Positions 27,741 through 37,921 of a stretch of DNA of 64,000 nt are shown one piece after another (position 1 is the first letter of the stretch; every line of letters starts with the position of its first letter). A program made the position numbers and the translations under genes. The stretch comes from Sandaracinaceae bacterium (GTDB lineage: Bacteria; Myxococcota_A; Polyangia; Polyangiales; Houyiibacteriaceae): assembly GCA_020633075.1 (NCBI GenBank), contig JACKEI010000006.1, forward strand, positions 277,589-341,588, read 5' to 3'. The notes beneath the pieces were generated by a model. The model was given only the letters and a program-made list of their open reading frames with translations, was not told the origin of the DNA and made no database searches.

Positions 27741-28604
27741 TCAGGCCGCGCGGTGCCGAGCGAAGCCGGCGCTGACGGCACCCCAGACCATGCCCAGCAC
27801 GAGGCCGCCCGCGTGGGCCCAGTTGGCCATGCGGATGACCCCCGCGAAGCCGAGCAGCATCCACACGAGCATGATCACGACCGTGCTCTGCGCGGGGACG
27901 ATGGGGCTCCGTGGGTCGAGGCGCCCGCGCACCCACACGAACCCGAGCAGCCCGTAGACGACGCCGCTGAGGCCCATGGCGCTGTGGCGCGAGATGAAGC
28001 CCTCGGCGAGGACGCCGCCCACACCGAAGACGATGACCTGCAGCAGCAGGTACCGCGACCGGAAGTGGTACTCGATGGCGCTGCCCAGCTGATGCACCCA
28101 CATGAGGTTGAAGATCAGGTGCATCCACCCGATGTGGTAGAAGACGGGCAGCACGAGCCGCCACCACTCACCGTGCAGGATCGCGCTCCAGTCGAAGCCG
28201 AAGAGCTCCGAGTAGAGCTCACCGACCTTGGTGAAGTACGCGACCATGCCGCTCAGCGCGATCAGGCCCAGGGTGACCGTCCCGATGGCGGGCGCCGTCC
28301 TGGCTCGCTGCTGCTCGCTCGCCGCGCGCTCCTGCCGCCGCTGCGCCTCCCGCTCCTCGGCGGTGATCGCGCGCCGCGTCACGCCTGCCCGAGCGGCCAG
28401 CTCGGCGATGCGCGGGTCGCGGGGGTCCGTGACGAAGGCGCTCAGGAGCTCCTCGGCCAGCGGCATGTCTGTCTGCGCATGAACCCACACGCCGAAGCTG
28501 CCGTCCGCTTCGAGCTTCAGGGTGGCAGGCACCTCGCCCCCGACCAGCGCATCACGCAGGTACTGCGCTTCACGGCGGTCGTCGCGGCTCGTCAGCTTTC
28601 GCAT
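27741..28604 (-). CDS. Rhomboid-family intramembrane serine protease
   Basis: The protein (287 aa) has a soluble N-terminal domain of about 100 residues and then six or more membrane helices. The catalytic pair is visible: Ser near residue 213 in GLSGVVYG (G-x-S-G) and His near 264 in ANWAHAGGLVLG. The helix 2-4 signature WMHLIFNLMWVHQLGSAIE (W-x-H-x-x-x-N) is present. Rhomboids cut membrane helices within the bilayer. The gene overlaps the end of cobU by 13 nt. A TAGGCT box ends 9 nt before its ATG. Confidence 0.92.
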   Translation of the reverse strand: MRKLTSRDDRREAQYLRDALVGGEVPATLKLEADGSFGVWVHAQTDMPLAEELLSAFVTDPRDPRIAELAARAGVTRRAITAEEREAQRRQERAASEQQRARTAPAIGTVTLGLIALSGMVAYFTKVGELYSELFGFDWSAILHGEWWRLVLPVFYHIGWMHLIFNLMWVHQLGSAIEYHFRSRYLLLQVIVFGVGGVLAEGFISRHSAMGLSGVVYGLLGFVWVRGRLDPRSPIVPAQSTVVIMLVWMLLGFAGVIRMANWAHAGGLVLGMVWGAVSAGFARHRAA

Positions 28605-29182
28605 GAGCTCGTCAGCCTAGCAGCATGACCAGCGTCGTGCATTTCCTCGACCAGGGAGACCGGCCCCGGACGCAGGCGCACCAGCACGCCGAGCGTCGCC
28701 AGCAGCAGCTCGTCGGCCTCGCGGGCGAGGCGCTGATGGGCCCGACCGGCCACGTCGCGGAAGCGGCGCGCCAGCGCGTGCTCGGGGACGATGCCCATCC
28801 CCACCTCGTTCGTGACCAACAGGACCTCGCCCGGGACGCGCGCGATGGCCGCGACCAGCGCCTCGACGCGGACCTCGATGGCCTCGTCCGACAGGTACGC
28901 GAGCAGCAGGTTGGTGAGCCACAGGGTCAAGCAGTCGACGACCACGACGGCCGCGCCGTGAGAGGCGTCCAGCGCCGCTTCGAGGGCCACCGGGACCTCG
29001 ACGGTGACAAAGGCGTCGCCGCGAGCGCGCTGGTGAGCCGTGACCCGCGCGCGCATCTCGTCGTCGAACGCGACCCCGGTCGCGAGGAAGCGGCGCTCGC
29101 CTACGTGGGTGACGGCGCGCCGCTCTGCGTAGCCGCTCTTGCCCGACCGGGCTCCGCCGCCGATGAGGACCAAGTGCGCCAC
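28592..29182 (-). CDS. cobU: Adenosylcobinamide kinase/guanylyltransferase
   Basis: This 196-aa protein carries the CobU P-loop (LIGGGARSGKSGYAE) at the N-terminus. Other CobU markers are RFLATG, a long helix with the phospho-His region (ARVTAHQRARG), VVDCLTLWLTNLL and VLLVTNEVGMGIVPEHALARRFRDVAG. It phosphorylates and guanylylates adenosylcobinamide in late cobalamin assembly. No other cobalamin genes are in the window. The start is GTG. It follows the signal-peptidase-like gene by 5 nt and overlaps the rhomboid gene, so these three form a short operon of unrelated roles. Confidence 0.94.
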   Translation of the reverse strand: MAHLVLIGGGARSGKSGYAERRAVTHVGERRFLATGVAFDDEMRARVTAHQRARGDAFVTVEVPVALEAALDASHGAAVVVVDCLTLWLTNLLLAYLSDEAIEVRVEALVAAIARVPGEVLLVTNEVGMGIVPEHALARRFRDVAGRAHQRLAREADELLLATLGVLVRLRPGPVSLVEEMHDAGHAARLTSSCES

Positions 29183-29187
29183 GGGGC

Positions 29188-29805
29188 TCAGTCGATGACG
29201 TCGAGGAACCCGTTTTCGAACTCCAGGCGGTCGGGCGCCGGGCGCCAGCGCATGAAGACGTGCCCGATGCAGGTCGCGGCGTCCACGGGGCCGTAGGTGC
29301 GGCTGTCGAAGTTGTGGGGCAGGCGGTTGTCGCCCATGAGAAAGATGCCGTCTCGCACGCGAATGTCGCGGGCACGATAGCCCAGCTGGGAGTCCTGCAT
29401 GATCGGGTGCTCGTAGATGCCCATGGCCTCCATGCCGAGGATCACCTCACGCGGCCGTGTCTCGCCATGCGGGGTGAAGCGGAGGGTGCGCTGCCAGTTG
29501 CGGTCGGGCGTCTGTCCGTCGATGCGCAGCTGACCGCGATGGGCCGAGATGAGCATGCCCGGACGCGCGATGAAGCGACCCACCACGTAGCCCGTCGACC
29601 GCGGGTGTCGGCACACGAGGATGTCACCGAACTCCGGGGCCGCGTCGGTCTTCCACATGAGCACGGTCTCCCCGGCGAGGAGCGTCGGCGCCATACCGTC
29701 GTCGGTCATGACCACGGGGGTGATGAAGAAGTAGCGGAGGAGACCGCCGATGGCGCCGAGGATGGCGACCACGACGACGAAAAACTTCAGGGCAGACTTG
29801 GTCAC
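29188..29805 (-). CDS. Signal peptidase I-like protein lacking the catalytic dyad
   Basis: The 205-aa protein has one N-terminal helix (FFVVVVAILGAIGGLLRYFF), then the S26 family boxes. Box B, normally S-G-S-M-x-P-T-L, reads TDDGMAPTLLAGE, with Gly where the catalytic Ser should be. Box D, normally Y-x-K-R-x-x-x-x-P-G, reads YVVGRFIARPG, with Gly in place of the catalytic Lys. Box E is intact: GDNRLPHNFDSRTYGPVD. The fold should be kept but peptidase activity lost. The start is a GTG. A TTGGCC-N17-CATTCT promoter-like pair lies 8 nt upstream. A true signal peptidase must be encoded elsewhere; this may be a pseudoenzyme that binds signal peptides. Confidence 0.85.
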   Translation of the reverse strand: MTKSALKFFVVVVAILGAIGGLLRYFFITPVVMTDDGMAPTLLAGETVLMWKTDAAPEFGDILVCRHPRSTGYVVGRFIARPGMLISAHRGQLRIDGQTPDRNWQRTLRFTPHGETRPREVILGMEAMGIYEHPIMQDSQLGYRARDIRVRDGIFLMGDNRLPHNFDSRTYGPVDAATCIGHVFMRWRPAPDRLEFENGFLDVID

Positions 29806-29868
29806 TTACACAGAGAATGAAGGGTTTTGTCGGTTCGGCCAAGTTCGGAGGGAAGCCAGCCGCGCGCG

Positions 29869-32298
29869 TTACTCGAGAGCGATGCGGACGCCCGCGCTGA
29901 GGGTGAAGCGGCCGACGGAGTCTTGGAAGTCGTTCGTCAGGCCGTAGCGCGCGCCGAGCGTGAACGTGGCCGGCCCCACCAACACGCTGAGCCCGAGACC
30001 AACCCCGAGGCCCGTGAACAGGTCACCGTCGGCCCGGCCAATGCTGCTGTCCACCTCGAGCCCGAGGTAGAGCTCGTCCACGAGCTGTGCGTCCACGCCG
30101 TACGCCGAGCCCCACAGGAACGGACCTGCTCCGTCGGCTGCGAGCAGCGCCCCCTGGCGGGTGCGCAACAGCAACCGGTCACCCGCGCGCACGCTGAGCG
30201 AGAGGGAGGGCGCGAGGCGCACGACGCCGATGCCTTCGCGCGCTCCACCGGTCGGGAACCACGCGCCGAGCTCGCTGTAGAGGGAGAGGTTCTGGCGCGC
30301 GAGGAGGCGGTACCCCACCCAGGCGAGCAGGTCGCGGTCACCGCGCCGAGCTGGGGTGGGACCGCTCTCCACCACGTCGATGGCGTGCGCGACGCCAACG
30401 CGGAGCCCTGCGGTGGGCGCGGCCTCGACGCCCACGGTCGCGCGCCAATAGCCCTCGTCTTGCGCGAGCCGCCCCTGGTGGCTCACCACGAGGAAGCCAC
30501 CGCTGCCGACGCGACGGTCGTTGACGAGGCCGAGCAGGCTCGGGTGAGCCGCCAGGCCAAAGGCCTCTTGGGGGCGCGCCGCCGCGACGAGCTCGACGTG
30601 TTCGACGGGCGGGGGTGGGGGCGTGACCGTCTCCGGAGGGGGCTCCTGAACGTGCACGGCCAGCTCGGCGAGCACCGTCGCCGCGCCGTCCACGTCGCCG
30701 GCATCGGGCGTTGGGGGCGGCACCGCGAGCGCGAGCTCGAAGTCCGTGGGTGCGTCCGGCCCAGCGGTCACCGTGACGACCATGCGTCCTTCTGCGCGCT
30801 GGACATCCGTGACGGTGACACCCTCGGGGGCGAGCACCGTGAGCTGCTCGGGCAGCGGCCGCGTCTCGTCGAAGACGAAGGTGAGCGCGCGAGAGCTCCC
30901 GCGCACGAGGTCCGGCGCCGCGCCCGGCGCGACCCCCTCCACCGAGAGGGCCACGGCGTCGACTTCCACCGCGAGGGCCGGCTGGGTGGCTCCGGCTGTG
31001 TCGACGCAGGTGAGCTCGGCGCGCCCAGGCCGCTCGAACAGGCCACGTGCCACCGGCGGGGCGTCCGCGATGCTGCAGGAGTACCCGTCGGGGCTGAAGA
31101 AGCGCGTCCCGCGCAGCACCATGGGAGCGCTCGCAGGGCGGCCCCAGTCGCCTTCGGTGACCGAGCTGAGATCCGGCTCGGCAGCGCCGGGGGCTTGCAG
31201 GCCGACCAGCGACACCGTGAACGGCACGCGCTCGCTCGGACGGCTCTCCAGGCGACTCGCGTCGATCGTGGCGAGCGCCAGGTAGTACGTGCCCGCAGGC
31301 AGGCGGTGGACCTCGAAGCGGGTGACCGTCGAGGGAGCCTGCACCGCCGCGATCAGCCCTGCGCCGTCGGGCTCCGTGGACAGCTCCACGCGGTAGTAGG
31401 CGGCGCCGCCCACCTCACTCCACTCACCCACGAGCGTGCCGCCCGCCCCAACGACACCCACGACGTTGCGGCGCGTGCCCTCGGTGAGCGAGGGCGCCGC
31501 AGGGAGCGGCCGGGGGCGCGCCGGGCGCTCGCCACGCGCGACGGTCGAGCCATAGCCGGGACGCACGGTGACGGGCGCACCGGTGGCGCCGCGCACCCGC
31601 GCAGAGCCGCCGCTGTGGTTGGACACCACGCTGCTGCCCTCCCCGTCGACGCTCACGACGGAGGAGCCTCCGTCGAGGTCGGCCTGACCGCTCGGGGTGT
31701 CCACTTGCAGGCGCAGCGAGCCGAGCCGGCTCCGCAGCGTGCCCTGCTCCAAGGTCGCTTGGCTGGTGCGACGGCGCGCCGTGTTCTCGGAGCTGCCACC
31801 GTAGATGATCACGAGGGTGTTCTCGCGCATCTGGATCTGCGAGTCGTCGCGGAAGGTGACCTCGGCGCTGGACGCTTCCTCGGTGCTGACGTGCCAGCCA
31901 CGATAGAGGCCCAGCCCCCGACGCGCGGCCCGCCAGTCGGCCCCACCCGAGGCACGGGCTTGGACCTGACGCGCCGTGCGCGTCACGCGCGCATCGGGCG
32001 CGTTGCGCGAGCGCACAGGGATCGTGATGACCACGCCCGGACGAATGTTGCTCGCGTCCGAGCCCATCTGGGGGTTGTAGCGGTAGATGACCTCGTGGCA
32101 CTGCCGCGGGTTCCCGAAGAAGCGCTGCGCGATCCCGTAGCAGGTGTCTCCCTGCTGGATGGTGTAGCGGATCGTCTCTTCGGCCTCGCCCTCCCCCTCA
32201 CCGTCTTGAGCGGACGCAAACGAGAGGCCGCTCACCAACCCCAGCAGCACGAGGGGGAGAGCGCGAGGACCAAAGCGGGCGTGTGTACGTACCATCAT
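29869..32298 (-). CDS. LysM-FecR envelope protein with C-terminal barrel-like region
   Basis: This 809-aa exported protein has a signal peptide (PRALPLVLLGLVSGLSFASAQ), an acidic spacer and a LysM motif at about residues 43-95 (IRYTIQQGDTCYGIAQRFFG) that should bind peptidoglycan. A FecR-type domain follows at about 130-230 (WHVSTEEASSAEVTFRDDSQ; TLVIIYGG). Beta-sandwich modules fill 270-540 and a Pro-rich hinge (PPPETVTPPPPP) leads to a C-terminal region of amphipathic strands ending VGRFTLSAGVRIALE, which looks like an outer-membrane barrel. It would join peptidoglycan to the outer membrane. Its start overlaps the stop of the kinase gene by 4 nt, so it is part of a four-gene translationally coupled set. 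Confidence 0.8.
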   Translation of the reverse strand: MMVRTHARFGPRALPLVLLGLVSGLSFASAQDGEGEGEAEETIRYTIQQGDTCYGIAQRFFGNPRQCHEVIYRYNPQMGSDASNIRPGVVITIPVRSRNAPDARVTRTARQVQARASGGADWRAARRGLGLYRGWHVSTEEASSAEVTFRDDSQIQMRENTLVIIYGGSSENTARRRTSQATLEQGTLRSRLGSLRLQVDTPSGQADLDGGSSVVSVDGEGSSVVSNHSGGSARVRGATGAPVTVRPGYGSTVARGERPARPRPLPAAPSLTEGTRRNVVGVVGAGGTLVGEWSEVGGAAYYRVELSTEPDGAGLIAAVQAPSTVTRFEVHRLPAGTYYLALATIDASRLESRPSERVPFTVSLVGLQAPGAAEPDLSSVTEGDWGRPASAPMVLRGTRFFSPDGYSCSIADAPPVARGLFERPGRAELTCVDTAGATQPALAVEVDAVALSVEGVAPGAAPDLVRGSSRALTFVFDETRPLPEQLTVLAPEGVTVTDVQRAEGRMVVTVTAGPDAPTDFELALAVPPPTPDAGDVDGAATVLAELAVHVQEPPPETVTPPPPPVEHVELVAAARPQEAFGLAAHPSLLGLVNDRRVGSGGFLVVSHQGRLAQDEGYWRATVGVEAAPTAGLRVGVAHAIDVVESGPTPARRGDRDLLAWVGYRLLARQNLSLYSELGAWFPTGGAREGIGVVRLAPSLSLSVRAGDRLLLRTRQGALLAADGAGPFLWGSAYGVDAQLVDELYLGLEVDSSIGRADGDLFTGLGVGLGLSVLVGPATFTLGARYGLTNDFQDSVGRFTLSAGVRIALE

Positions 32299-33617
32299 TT
32301 CTTTCGCTCACTCTTGCGGATCGCACGCGCGAGCTTGCGCGCGACCTCGTCGGGGTCGCAGGGGGTGACGACCACATCGGCCGCGCCTGCACGGAGCAGC
32401 TGAGAGAGCCGATCCATGTCGCCCCTTGGGGCGTCGGTGAGGACCGGCACGCCGGCTCTGGAGAGAAGCTGCACCTCGGCGGCGGACATGCCGGGGGCGT
32501 AGACCGCGTTGGCCGGCGAGTTGTCGTGCGGCCTCAGGTACAGGCCATTGGCGGCGAGGGCGAGCGAGAGCGCGTCGTCCACGGGGCCGATGTACGCGAC
32601 GTCGAGCCCGCCCGTCGAACCATGGCCGGGGATGACCACGTCTTCCGTGGAGGCGATGGTCGGAGCGTGCGTCGAGACGGGGGCCTTCGACACCATGCGC
32701 GCGGCGCGCCCCAGCAGGCGACCACCCTGCGTGGAGCCGTGGCGCTCGGGTGCGGCGGGGTCCACCACGACGAGGGCGTCCCGCACGCTCTGGGCCGACG
32801 GACGGGCCTCCGGGGTCTTGTCCAGCATGCGCAGGATCAGGTCGTCCAGCGCACCCGGCACCGCGACGTCGGGGTAGGCGTCGCGGATGGGCGTGGGAGC
32901 GACGAAGAGGTGTCGCGAGATCAGGATGGCCGTGTCGCCGGAGAACGGAGGGTTCGCCGTGAGCATCTCGTAGAGGATGCAGCCGAGGGCGTACACGTCC
33001 GTGGCGGGAGTCACCTCGATGCCGCGCGCCTGCTCCGGCGACATGTAGTCCGGAGTGCCCGTGACGACGCCTTCGCGGGTGAGTCGCCCCATGTCGCCCT
33101 GGTCGGCCATGAACGCGAGCCCGAAGTCCACCACCACGACGCGCTCTTCGCCGTCGGCCTTGCGCTCGATCATGATGTTCTCGGGCTTGAGGTCCCGATG
33201 GACGAGCCCGATGCGCGCCGCCGCGGCGAGGACGTCCGCCACCTGACGCGCGTAGCGGAGCGCGCGCGGGACGGCCAAGGGCGGGAGGTCGAGGTCCACC
33301 GACGCGCGCAGCGTCTGCCCCTCCAGCAGCTCCATCGCCATGTAGAGCGAACCCTGGTGCTCGCCGAAGTCGTAGATCTCGACGGCGTTCGGGTGACGCA
33401 GCGCCGAGGCCACGCGCGCCTCACGCTCGAAGCGCGAGCGCGCCCCCTTGCGAGCGGCGTGCTCCGGCAGAATCACCTTGAGGGCGACGTCCCGACGCAG
33501 CTGCGTCTGCGTGGCCAGGTACACGGCCCCCATGCCCCCCTCGCCCAGCAGCCGCTTGATCTCGAAGCGCTCCGCGACGACGTCGCCGGGCTTGAACTGG
33601 CCAGCTGCCCCGCTCAC
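32295..33617 (-). CDS. Ser/Thr protein kinase with receiver-like C-terminal domain
   Basis: This 440-aa protein has no membrane helix. The kinase domain covers about residues 15-285: LLGEGGMGAVYLATQ, VALKVILPE, HRDLKPENIMIE, VVDFGLAFM, GTPDYMSPEQARG. The last 100 residues (LDVAYIGPVDDALSLALAANG...PVLTDAPRGDMDRLSQLLRAGAADVVV) follow a receiver-domain alpha/beta pattern. Where a phosphoacceptor Asp is expected the strand reads AVYAPGMSAA, so it is likely a pseudo-receiver. It is coupled by 4-nt ATGA overlaps to the adenylate cyclase gene upstream and the LysM gene downstream, suggesting all respond to one signal. Confidence 0.92.
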   Translation of the reverse strand: MSGAAGQFKPGDVVAERFEIKRLLGEGGMGAVYLATQTQLRRDVALKVILPEHAARKGARSRFEREARVASALRHPNAVEIYDFGEHQGSLYMAMELLEGQTLRASVDLDLPPLAVPRALRYARQVADVLAAAARIGLVHRDLKPENIMIERKADGEERVVVVDFGLAFMADQGDMGRLTREGVVTGTPDYMSPEQARGIEVTPATDVYALGCILYEMLTANPPFSGDTAILISRHLFVAPTPIRDAYPDVAVPGALDDLILRMLDKTPEARPSAQSVRDALVVVDPAAPERHGSTQGGRLLGRAARMVSKAPVSTHAPTIASTEDVVIPGHGSTGGLDVAYIGPVDDALSLALAANGLYLRPHDNSPANAVYAPGMSAAEVQLLSRAGVPVLTDAPRGDMDRLSQLLRAGAADVVVTPCDPDEVARKLARAIRKSERKK

Positions 33618-35470
33618 AGGCGCACCTCGTAGACGTGGACCGGCTCGGCGCGGCCGGTCATGGCGCGGTCACCGAGGTCCGCGAAGTCGTAGCCCCCGTC
33701 CGACAGGTTCTTGGTCGCTTGCGTCACCAGGATCTGGGACGGTCGGGCGATGGCCTCGAGCCGCGCCGCGACGTTCACGGTGTCGCCGATGGCGGTGTAC
33801 TCCATGCGGCTCTCGGAGCCGATGTTGCCCACGATGGCGGGGCCCGAGTTCACACCGATTGCGAGCTCGATGCGCACACCGTACTTCGTGAACCAGCCCT
33901 CGTTGGCGACCTCGACGAAGCGCAGCATGTCCTCGGCGGCCGCGAGGGCACGGTCGGCGTGGTCCTCGGCGGGCGTGGCGGCCCCCCACACGGCCATCAC
34001 GCAGTCGCCGATGAACTTGTCGATGGTGCCGCCGTGGCGGAAGACCACCTCGGTCAGCACGGTGAAGAGCTCGTTCAAGAGCCCGACGATCTGCTCCGCG
34101 CCGAGCCGGTCGGTGAGGGGCGTGAAGGCCACGACGTCGGCGAAGAGCACCGACACCTCGCGACGCGAGCCACCGAGCTTCATGTCCTGCTCGCGCTTGA
34201 CCACGCGGTCCACGATCTCCGCTGGCAGGTAGCGCCCGAGGTCGCCGCGGATGGCCTCCTCACGACGAATGCGACGCTCGCTGGCCTGCAGGTCGGCCGC
34301 CGCGTTGCTCATGACGTCACCCAGCACGCCGAACTCGTCGAGCGTGCGCAGCGTGACCCGCTTGTCCCAGCGACGGGCCGCCAGGTCCTCGGCGAACATT
34401 GACAGCTCCCGGATGGGCCGCGTGACCTGACGGGCGACGATGAACGCCGCGATGAGCGCGAGCAGGATGGCCACGCCGACCACCGCCAAGATGACGGCGC
34501 GCATCTCGCGCGGGGCCGAGTAGGCCTTCGCCTCGGGCACCTGCACGACGATGGTGAAGCGGCGGCGGTGCGACCAGAACGCCGTGCTGATGGTGGGCAC
34601 GCCGGCGGCGTTGATGTTGGGGCCCACGCCGATGAAGTCGCGCACCTCGCTGCGGGCATCGGGGCCGACGAGCTGGTCGAGCTCGGGTGCGCGGTCGAGC
34701 GCGCTGGCGCGGGCCCGGTCCAGGTGCACGACGAGGCGCCCCTGGCTGTCCGCGACGAACACGTCGTCACCCTCGAAGCCCGAGCTGGCGAGCTCTTCGA
34801 CGCGCGCCTGCACCGGGGCGAGCGAGACCAGGCTGGCCGCGTAGCCCGTGACCTGTAGCTCCGACGCTCCCTCGGCCGCGCGAGCTCGTAGCGGTATGGC
34901 GAGCAGGACGCGGGGAGCGCGCTCTCCGTCGGCCACGGAGTCGCCGGTACCGACCTCCTGCCCTTCGGCCTCCGCCATCACCGCGGAGGGCAGCTGCTGG
35001 GGGGGCTCCACGCTCACGCCCGGCTCCGCAATGAGCGCGATGCGCGCCCCGCTGGCGTCGTAGACGGCCACGTGGTCCAGCGACTCCCAGGCCGCCACCA
35101 TGTTGGCGGCGAGGGGCTCGACGAGCGCTTCGTCGATGGTCGGATCCGTGATGGTGCGACCCACCAGGTCCAGCCCGTCCTGGGCGCCCTGGAGGTCGGA
35201 CTCGATCATGGCCTGAATGTTCCCGACCACCTGGGCGCGGAACTCCCGGTTCAGCTTCTCGACCGTGCTGGTGGCGTCCCGAATTACCAGGAAGCCGACG
35301 ACCGTGAGCGGGACCACCGTGAGCAGCGCCGCCAAGAACGTGAGCTTGGCGCGAAACGGGATCTTGGCGTGCGACACCTTGCGGTTGGGCACCGAGGAGG
35401 ACGCGAGGGGGTCGCCGTCAGGGCGGGAGGACAGCGCCCCTAGCGCTGGGTCTGGAGGTGCCGCACTCAT
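33614..35470 (-). CDS. Class III adenylate cyclase with extracytoplasmic sensor and HAMP
   Basis: This 618-aa membrane protein has helix 1 (LTFLAALLTVVPLTVVGFLVI), a sensor of about 270 residues resembling dCache, helix 2 (VILAVVGVAILLALIAAFIVA), a HAMP (RQVTRPIRELSMFAEDLA) and a C-terminal cyclase domain of about 200 residues. Metal ligands are Asp in VLFADVVAFTP and Asp in KFIGDCVMAVWG; the adenine-binding Lys (IDKFIG) and Asp (TAIGDTVN) and the transition-state Asn/Arg (VNVAARLE) are all present. It should therefore make cAMP when the outside sensor is engaged. It overlaps its neighbours by 4 nt on both sides. The start is the ATG overlapping the upstream stop. Confidence 0.93.
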   Translation of the reverse strand: MSAAPPDPALGALSSRPDGDPLASSSVPNRKVSHAKIPFRAKLTFLAALLTVVPLTVVGFLVIRDATSTVEKLNREFRAQVVGNIQAMIESDLQGAQDGLDLVGRTITDPTIDEALVEPLAANMVAAWESLDHVAVYDASGARIALIAEPGVSVEPPQQLPSAVMAEAEGQEVGTGDSVADGERAPRVLLAIPLRARAAEGASELQVTGYAASLVSLAPVQARVEELASSGFEGDDVFVADSQGRLVVHLDRARASALDRAPELDQLVGPDARSEVRDFIGVGPNINAAGVPTISTAFWSHRRRFTIVVQVPEAKAYSAPREMRAVILAVVGVAILLALIAAFIVARQVTRPIRELSMFAEDLAARRWDKRVTLRTLDEFGVLGDVMSNAAADLQASERRIRREEAIRGDLGRYLPAEIVDRVVKREQDMKLGGSRREVSVLFADVVAFTPLTDRLGAEQIVGLLNELFTVLTEVVFRHGGTIDKFIGDCVMAVWGAATPAEDHADRALAAAEDMLRFVEVANEGWFTKYGVRIELAIGVNSGPAIVGNIGSESRMEYTAIGDTVNVAARLEAIARPSQILVTQATKNLSDGGYDFADLGDRAMTGRAEPVHVYEVRL

Positions 35471-36426
35471 GGCCGCGCAGCGCTCGCCCATCCGAGCGCC
35501 AGGGTCGCCCGCACACGCGGGGCCCCGACGCCGTCTACCAGCCCGAGCCCGGCTGCGGCCGTGACGTACAGCCCGTAGTCCAGCGTCAGCCGGCCGCTGA
35601 GGTCCAGCTCCACCGGGGTGCGGGTGGCGTCCAAGAACGAGCCGTCCGTGAGGCCCGTCGCGACGGCGAGCTCGAGACCCAGGCGCAACCCCTCGAGCGG
35701 ATGCACGAACGCGCCGAGCACCAGCGAGAGGTCGGCGCCCGTTTGATGCGTGAGCCACTCGCGGTCCGGCCGCAGCGTCACACCAGTGGTCGCGCCGAGG
35801 GACCAACGGTTGGCCGCGTACGCGAAGCGCAGCTGCGCCACCGCGCCGATGCGCTTGTCGCTGGCGAAGGCCGCCGCGGACCCGGTGGGCTCGATCAGGG
35901 CCAGCCCGACCCCCAGCTGCGCGCCGTCGACGCCACCGAAGAGGTGGGCGTTCATGCCCAGGGCGAGGTCACCGAGACCGCGCGTGGCGGGCGCTGCCAA
36001 GCTCAGGACCGCGCGTGTCTCCTGGTGAAGAACGAATGGGAGCGTCACGAAGAGCGAGACGCGCTCCACGATGCCGTAAGACAGCGACAGCGCGCCGGTC
36101 ACGCGGTGGTCGAGGACCCGGACGTCCTCCGAAGCGCTCCCGCGGAGACGGACCGTCAGCGGCTGGTTCCCGTAGTCGGCGCGGACCTGCACGCCGACCG
36201 CTCCGGTGGCCGTCACCCTCGGGCGGGCCAGCAAGACACCGTCATCGGGGCCCGTGGGAACCGGCTGCGGGTCCAGCTGAAACAGCTGGGCCGCCTGAGC
36301 CTCGGTCCAGGCGGGAACCCCCAAGAGCGCGCTCGCGACCAGCGCCGCCACGGTGAGGGCACGGGAACGGGCAAAAAGGGGGCGCACGGAGCCTCGTCGG
36401 GGGTTCGGCATGAAACACACGAGCAT
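35467..36426 (-). CDS. Outer-membrane beta-barrel-like protein
   Basis: The 319-aa exported protein has a signal peptide (ALTVAALVASALLGVPAWTEAQA) and then a chain of alternating amphipathic strands ending in ...VRATLALGWASAARP. Typical strand patches are GALSLSYGIVERVSLFVTLPF, GLGDLALGMNAHLFGG and LRLGLELAVATGL. This looks like an OmpA/transporter-type barrel of 10-14 strands; the exact family is not recognised. It is first in the four-gene set whose later members are cyclase, kinase and LysM protein. The N-terminal start is uncertain by five codons (MLVCFM). Confidence 0.7.
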   Translation of the reverse strand: MLVCFMPNPRRGSVRPLFARSRALTVAALVASALLGVPAWTEAQAAQLFQLDPQPVPTGPDDGVLLARPRVTATGAVGVQVRADYGNQPLTVRLRGSASEDVRVLDHRVTGALSLSYGIVERVSLFVTLPFVLHQETRAVLSLAAPATRGLGDLALGMNAHLFGGVDGAQLGVGLALIEPTGSAAAFASDKRIGAVAQLRFAYAANRWSLGATTGVTLRPDREWLTHQTGADLSLVLGAFVHPLEGLRLGLELAVATGLTDGSFLDATRTPVELDLSGRLTLDYGLYVTAAAGLGLVDGVGAPRVRATLALGWASAARP

Positions 36427-36559
36427 ACCTCAAATGGTGACAAACGCGAGGCTGGCTGCTCCCACAGCGTGCCCGTTTCCGTGCGGCCCGCAACCCACTG
36501 GACGGACCTCCCGCACGCCCCGCCTAGTGGCTGCGGGATTTGTGGTAGGGTGCCCGATC

Positions 36560-37907
<1,348 letters not shown>

Positions 37908-37921
<14 letters not shown>

